Origin: Amphiduros pacificus
Lineage: Eukaryota; Annelida; Polychaeta; Phyllodocida; Hesionidae
Length of the DNA: 64,000 nucleotides
Direction: 5' to 3'
Assembly (NCBI GenBank): GCA_949316495.1
Contig: OX439003.1
Span: 38,308,225 to 38,372,224 of the forward strand
Positions 37,384 through 64,000 of the stretch are shown piece after piece. Position numbers and translations under genes: made by a program. The notes beneath the pieces are model-generated. The model had not been told where the DNA came from. It worked only from the letters and a program-made list of their open reading frames with translations, and did not search any database. Each line of letters starts with the position of its first letter. Positions within the stretch are counted from its first letter, which is position 1.

Positions 37384-40300
37384 GTGTGGGATCAACGCTG
37401 TATCACTCTTAACCTAACCCCACGCCCTACTATTCAACCTCACTCAACCTGCCAACTGCGCTGACAGGATAAGAGGAAACCAAAGCACGTGCACTTAAAC
37501 AGGAAACCGCTCCATTTTTACTTTTTTAATCACTTCCTACACTGTAAAAACATGCATTTATTCCCAGGTGCAAGAAAATATCAAAGAATTGAAAATTGTC
37601 TGCATCGTAACACATCGTAAAACAGTTTTTATCATACCTGTGTTTTATTTAAAAACAACTTATATCTAACCAAAACTAAAACCATATTTATATATAAAAA
37701 GCTTAATTCTGAATTCTGATGCGCCAGATCTTTCCAGCAGAGATTGTTATTTACAAGTCTTGGGATGAAAGCAAGCTTTTCCAAACTCATTCCTCTGGAT
37801 CACAGAGGCTTATTTCTGACAACAGAGCTGGTTGGGATAAGGCCCAGAATCAAAATGATCTGTTTCCGTATGAATCCTGGGCAGGCAAACTTTGAGGAAA
37901 TAGCAAAACTTGCAACAGTGTTCTGAATGACCCTAACTATATTCTATATATTCCTCTAGGATCATGAACAATCTACCTGTCATTATTGAGTTTCTGAGTA
38001 TGCATTTTTTAGAAGTGTGATCCTTAATTATATATCAACGATTTCATATATGCTTGATGGCATTCATCTGATCATATCATGAGTGTAAAGTGAAGGAAAT
38101 CCATACCCATGTACACTCAGAGTGTCCATAGTCTCTCAGTGAATAACACAAATACAAAAACAGAGCAAATGTATATTTTCGAACCTGTGAGTAAAAATTG
38201 AGAAACTAAAATATTTGCATGGCCTAATGCTCAGAAAGCAAGGGTGTGGAATGTCAGGCACGGAGATGTCCTGTCAACGTTGAGGTCATCATCAGGAATG
38301 AGAAAGTCTGCATGGGCAATCTCATGTCTGATAAGTAATAACTTAATACCCTTGCTGCCATTTTGAACATTTCTCCGGCGATATATCGAGGTATTTGATT
38401 GAAAATAATGAGCCTCTTTTTCAGAAGAATTACCAAATGATGGTCTTGTGGGTAATAACTTAGGTTTCAGGTAAACGGTCTTAATTATAAAGGCAGAAAA
38501 GTGTGATATTTGGTACCTTTAAAGAAAAACACATAAATAATGGCTCAAAATAGCCATTCATCAAGCAAAAGTTTTGCGATATCGGAGAAACTACACCAGG
38601 GGTCCGTATTTTTGTGCTTACTTCTCTACCGTAATAGGAAGCGCGGGAGAAGCACTTTGCAGTGAAGTTGGCAATACAGAGATCTAGGTCTTGACATATA
38701 TTTTCTGATGGGATGTGATACTGAAAAGGTAATCTTCGTCATATAAGCCAGGCAGCCCTATTTCCTGTGTGCCTCTGGATCAATACACCCATACATTGTG
38801 TATGTCCCACGCTGGCTTTATTGTTTGATGTGTTGTAGGACTCGCACTGTGCGCAAGGCAGTAAGTCGTGGCGCATGCCTGGCAGTCTCATTAGCGCAAA
38901 TGAGAAGTTGGGGCGAACACATCGTGGCATGTTATTTGATAAGAACAGGTACCATGCATTAGTAACTGGTTAGGCAGAAACTTATACCCACCTCCTTTTT
39001 TCTCGTGTACGCTTATAATCACAATCATGTACGTGATATGGAGTGTAACACGATAAAGTATATGAAAAAGCCACATATATTCTCTTTTTCAAATTCTACA
39101 GTTTTATTGAAGCGTAATGAATGGAATTGTGACGTCGTAGCTTTTGAGCATGATACCTTAGCAACCCATTGAACTGATGTGTGTAACCACCTATAGCCGT
39201 CAGTGAAGGGTACTGTTTTTGCACATTTAAATTTTAAAATATCAATACATGATGTATTGGTTATGGAGAATCTTATGATGATATATAGGATTATTTAGAG
39301 TAGATAGGTTATTCCCTGTAAGCTCTTACACTTAGTATGAACTATGGAGTGTTTCAAAAACTGCATAGCTTATATAATTAATATATCTTGAAAAAAAGGT
39401 TTGTCTGACGTTTTCACAATCTACATATGTCTCTCTGTCTTTCTGTCTGTATACATATTTAGGGTATTTTATTCTTGTTCTTATCAAATATGCATGGCAA
39501 TGTTTTAATAATGGCATCCTGCCATGGTAACGTACATCTGAATTACATTTTGATACGATTTTTTCATCGAGACTTACATCAACATCGTTTTAGAGTCTTG
39601 TCCTTGAACAAGAAAAGCTGCTTCCTTTGCCATGTCATTTTTGTAAGCTGCGGGACAGTTTGCTCAGTTGATGCCTTCTCCAGTTCTGACATTTACCTAA
39701 TAGCAATGTGCCGTCTTGCCTCCTGTTGCAATTTATTTGGGATTTGGAAATGCCATTGTTAGAGTAATGACCTTCACTTGTCTGACAATGACCATGTGGA
39801 AGCAGATCAAAGCTTCTATTGTGAAGATTGTCTTTGTCGCTGCGGTCGCCTCACAAGACTGCTCGCATGCCGGTCCAGGCCGGCCTATCCCCCTCTCAAA
39901 CCTAGCTAGGCTGAATAATAAATGCCTATCAATAAAAGAAACCAAGAAAAATATCATGTGTAAGATATTCATTGTTAACATTAAAATAAATTTGTTTCTC
40001 GGATTTGAACCATATCATGTTGCCATTCTATTTTAAAAGTCAATACAGGATTGCAAGGCTTGAAGATTGAACTGCAGATTTTGTATAGACATTTTCCAAT
40101 CTTTGCACTTAACAGAGGAATCACCATGGGTAATAAGAGTAAGCAGATATATTGAATCGTGGTGACATACAAAGAGCGGGAAATGTACTGACATATGGTC
40201 AGGAATTTGTAAGGATGTAAATTGTGAAATAGACACTGTTGCTCATGCCACATTGTGAGAGCCTGAGAACTCACAATAACATCAAGCAAATGGGGATGAT

Positions 40301-41937
40301 GTAAATGATATTATGGATTTGGACATAACAAAACACATCGACAGAACACTCACACAATGACAGATCGTCTTGTTCCTTGATTTACAGACACGTAATAACA
40401 TAAGATTACTTGAACATGTTGGTGTCATAAAAAACATGGGTTCGTGTCGAAAATAGTGAAAAGATATTCAGTTTGCCAATTTCCCTTTTGGATTTTTGAG
40501 ATCTCTGCCTCCACATGTTAATTTCATCAACTTATACTTAATTTCCCATCTGCCACCATATGAAGTGTTCACAATTGTGGTTGAACTTGAGAGGAATTGG
40601 ATCAATATATGTGGGGATCACTTGCCTGTCTGAGTGGCTCATTTCAACTTTTGCATGTTTATGGCATGCCGACTTGTATAGAAATCTGCTTCCTGGACAA
40701 CCGCCAGTATTAATGTCACCACCCACTTTTCCATTTCTACACCGCTTCATTTGTACCCCGTGGAAGATAATAACTCAAAGTTTTAATGCCCCATTTATGA
40801 GCATGTACACTGGCATGTCTGTTGGTAATGCAGTGAAGTTGGTTAATTCTGTATATGGATTGGATGGAATCAGATCTGTACTTATAGTCTGATCATGAGA
40901 TTCAAACCAACACGTGCATAGCAAGTCAGATGTCTGAATGTAAATAAGCCACAAAGGGGAAGGGATTTGGAATCTACATGTGTTCTTGTGGGCGCCATGT
41001 TTGTGGAATCACTGACACAACTGTCTTTGTTGTCATTGCAAACATGTACACATGGGCGCGTGACTGGGGATGGTGCAATGTTGTAATGGGTCTGCTATTT
41101 CCAGTGCAGCCGGTCAGATATATCACCTAATGCATGTCGGGCCTGGCGGCCATGTTCTGAGGAAGGATGATGGACGAAAACATTGTTATCAACTGCTATA
41201 GTCTCTTGGTCAACAATCGTTTTTGGAGGAGTCCACTTTGTTGCTGGGACATTTTCCAAATTAGGGAACATCATTCCATATTATAGGGGGGCACAAATTA
41301 CTTTATGCCTTTTAGGAAAAAAGATATATTTAATGATCTTAGACAATTATTATTACTTATGTTACTTCGATACACTGCTGTAGACATCATTGCAATTTAC
41401 TTCATAAATGCATGACTAATGTTTCTGAGGTCAAGATAATTTTCCAATTTTGACGTTTTCTTAAACAAATTAATGTTTTCAACTAAAATAGACTGTTTGT
41501 TTCAATGTGGTCACATTGATATATGTAGAACATAATACATGGATAACAATATGTTGGCATTCCCAGTTCCTTGCGATGTGAGAGTGAAACAATAATTATA
41601 TTCATTCATTGAAATCAGACCGATACTGAATTGAGACCCTGTATCAAAGTAATACAGGGACATTTTATCATGGTTATCCCTCCGTCCACAGTCAAGATCA
41701 AGACAAGATAAAGATAAGCTCTGACAGATATCCATTAACACAGATGTATTTGTTACTTTTACCGATTGTAAGTGAACCTTGAGGTTTGCCTGATTCACTA
41801 TGACAGAGTACAATTATGTTGGATGTGAAAGAGTCTGCTCGAACTCTAATGACGTGCTCAGACTAATAGTAGGAAACAATCACAAATAATTACCTGGAAA
41901 CAAAGACCTGCCATTTGCTTTCTATGTCTCTACATAG
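37384..41937. other. non-coding stretch upstream of the EB gene
   Basis: No gene supported. Short frames on both strands lack domains. A minus-strand donor-like GTAAGC near 38613-38618 follows a 22-codon open frame, but no acceptor of quality precedes it. Confidence 0.4.
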
Positions 41938-41947
41938 GTCACGTGAC
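41938..41947. promoter_or_regulatory. GTCACGTGAC palindrome (E-box / CLEAR-type)
   Basis: A perfect 10-bp palindrome containing CACGTG, identical to the CLEAR consensus bound by TFEB/MITF-type bHLH-zip factors and also suited to USF. It lies 98 bases before the candidate signal-peptide ATG at 42045, where a proximal promoter would be expected if that ATG is real. Function is inferred. Confidence 0.3.
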
Positions 41948-42044
41948 TTGCCAAATACATCTTCAAATTGAGTTGCACAGCAATTCTTCACGCTTCTAAG
42001 CAGCCTGGAATAAAGTAGCCACAAGAACTACTTTGGAGCGATTC

Positions 42045-42233
42045 ATGATTCTTTTAATAGTTGTTGGTCTATTCTTTCCGTTGAGAGCACTTGTCTGCCA
42101 AATGAGGACATGGAAAGTGAATGCTACTAATGCCTCACTTTGTGTCCATGGAAACAGTGGTCAGAAGTGGACATCACAGTCTGGTCAGAGTGAACGATAC
42201 TGCCAGAATATCTCACATGAGACAAGGATATGA
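42045..42233 (+). CDS. candidate first exon with signal peptide for the EB-module gene
   Basis: The ATG at 42045 opens a frame whose first 18 residues (MILLIVVGLFFPLRALVC) form a classic signal peptide with a short hydrophobic core and a likely cleavage near Cys18-Gln19. The following part has N-glycosylation sequons at Asn26, Asn29 and Asn55 and cysteines at 33 and 53, and stops at 42231-42233 if unspliced. It lies 1.7 kb before the first firm EB exon on the same strand. A phase-1 donor is needed to join that exon. A|GTGAAC at 42189/42190 would fit the phase, but it is weak, so the 3' border is unknown. The frame is also open upstream to about 41998, so an internal exon with a membrane segment is an alternative. 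The Kozak context is poor (T at -3). It may equally belong to another gene or be chance. Confidence 0.38.
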   Translation: MILLIVVGLFFPLRALVCQMRTWKVNATNASLCVHGNSGQKWTSQSGQSERYCQNISHETRI

Positions 42234-43910
42234 ATCTCACCAAGGCCTAAATGTAATTACGCAAGAGCTATGCCTATTGTTTCATTTCTTTTTAATGTTC
42301 TGTCTCCAGCACTCTGATTTGTATCCGTTGCCTGTTTTATTTTTGTGAGTTTGATAGTGGTCATATATATTGAGCAGAATGATAGAGTGCATTTATTCAT
42401 TTATTTAACAATAAATATTATCTTAAAAAGATGATACGATTGATCACAAGGGAAAACAGGCATGTATGTACACAGAATAAGCTAATGATGGTTGGAAAAC
42501 AACTGGCGACGTCGTCCTGGTCGTCGCCCTGGTCGTCGTCCTAGTCGTCGCTTATCCCTAAACGACAATGTACAAACTCACCTCATGGTTCTGTCCTCTA
42601 TTCTGGTGACAGTAACATGGGTTCTGTAGTGTGTTGACGGAGTATAGCCTCTTTTATCCGACTACATAAAAAATAAAAGAGAGAAAGGTTTTTTTTTGTG
42701 ATTGCCATTGTCTGTTACGATTTCACCTTCAATTCAAGTGAGACACCAGGTGAAGGATATATTGACCTAGTTACGTGACTCGCCATATATCCCTTGTGCG
42801 ACCCTCAGTCTTCGTGTGTAATTATCGTATTCTTTTTGGTATCTTCGCAGTCTGAATTTGAAAAGTGAAGTTTATTCTTATATATGAGCTAATTGCCTGA
42901 GAGCAATACAATGTAAAACTATTTGAAAAGAATAAACTCTTGTTCTTCAGACGACTGGTTTTCTCTGGCTGCAGATATTGTCATTAGTCATTAGTAGCCA
43001 GATACAACATATAAACAAATATGACAATCATTTGATATACGAATACAATGTTGATTGTTTTGCATATTGTAGGAAATTAGTGCCAAGAAATCGTCGAAAT
43101 GATGCATCTTCTGAACGTTATAATTTGGCTGTACGGATAATCAAATTAAAATAAACATGTGATGGAAGCGTTATCTAAGCAATGTGTTTGTCTGCGTTTT
43201 TAGAGCTTTTCCAACCACATGTCTGGGCAAATCAGGGAAAAATGATGCATTGCAGAATAGAACAATAACACATGGACTTTTTTAAATAGACAATTAGGTT
43301 TCATGGTATGAAAGGAAAGGTACCCTAAGTACGGTAAATAACCCAAAGGATAGCACATATTCGTTAATTGAAAATCCCGATCAAGATAATACGTGTGATC
43401 TAATATCTTCTGTGGCGGAGTAGAGAACAACATATTGCCATTAAGTGTTGAGTTATGGATGATAAAAGCACGAGCCATGGATATTAAGCCCAATGCACAG
43501 ATTAAAAGATCCCAAATTTATGGAAAGCTGTCGCAATCACTGCCTTATCTTTGAAAATACCTAATTTTAGTACTAACAAGGCGGCATATAAGAAGAGTGA
43601 TATTCAACATTGGCAGTATGAATGAATATTATCAAAATGAATTATCCAGAAATGTTATAAAATATGTTCTTAAGGGAACAACTACAAATATGATTTATTA
43701 TTCATTCATTTGACTTTATTATGTGTTTGATTTGATATGTTATCAAATATTCACCCATTCCCTAAATGAAAATAACACGTTTTATAAAAGAATCAAACAT
43801 ATCACTGCTATGAAATATTGTTACAAGCATGTCACATATTTCAAATATGAAGAAAATCACTAAAAGGAAATGTAGGAATATGTGATGATGGGGTCTGTTA
43901 TGTATTGCAG
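42234..43910. other. non-coding stretch or intron before the first firm EB exon
   Basis: Contains a short 12-bp-type GTCGTC repeat at 42509-42553 and a possible minus-strand exon at 42582-42661 (see findings). The 3' end is the acceptor of EB exon A: GTCTGTTATGTATTGCAG, ending at 43910. Confidence 0.5.
42509..42553. repeat. short GTCGTC-rich repeat
   Basis: Imperfect repetition of GTCGTCCTGGTC and GTCGTCGCCCTG variants over about 45 bases; low-complexity sequence. Confidence 0.8.

Positions 43911-64000
<20,090 letters not shown>

Overview
The window looks like intronic and intergenic DNA of a bilaterian invertebrate, most likely a lophotrochozoan such as a mollusc, annelid or brachiopod. Composition is AT-rich, genes are sparse, introns run 3-7 kb with GT..AG borders, minisatellites are many, and there is a 5'-truncated CR1/Jockey-type LINE. 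It is not bacterial: most of the longer open frames lie in tandem repeats or occur by chance. The phylum is an inference.

One gene is well supported, on the + strand. Five coding exons (43911-44087, 49547-49732, 56412-56507, 59784-59915 and 63960 to the window end) encode consecutive six-cysteine modules of the EB / EGF-like kind. Every exon begins with two bases that complete a codon and ends with one, so all introns are phase 1 and the frame runs through all five without a break. The 3' end of the gene lies beyond the window. A candidate first exon with a good signal peptide starts at 42045, 98 bases after a perfect GTCACGTGAC palindrome, but its donor is uncertain.

Layout: 1-42 kb holds no gene I can identify with confidence. 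It contains an 84-bp minisatellite (673-1531), a 129-bp imperfect palindrome (5128-5256), a 21-bp array (7167-7310), a composite array (8026-8690), an unrecognised minus-strand ORF or exon with a membrane segment (12805-12981), the LINE (about 21960-23166), a degenerate 31-bp array (24776-25015), a GC-rich cluster of hairpins (31530-31690) and a 2.6-kb G-rich 54-bp minisatellite with an 811-bp higher-order repeat (34447-37040). From 42 to 64 kb is the EB gene. Its introns carry further repeats, a 1-kb TTAA-flanked non-autonomous DNA transposon (53928-54930), a (TA)n run, a CRE-centred inverted repeat (61579-61710) and an RFX X-box-like site (63332-63345).

Three matches to the CTCF core motif (about 11.3, 32.2 and 46.0 kb) all point the same way. 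A minisatellite just before the second EB exon contains four matches to the p53-family half-site. These regulatory readings rest on consensus matches alone.
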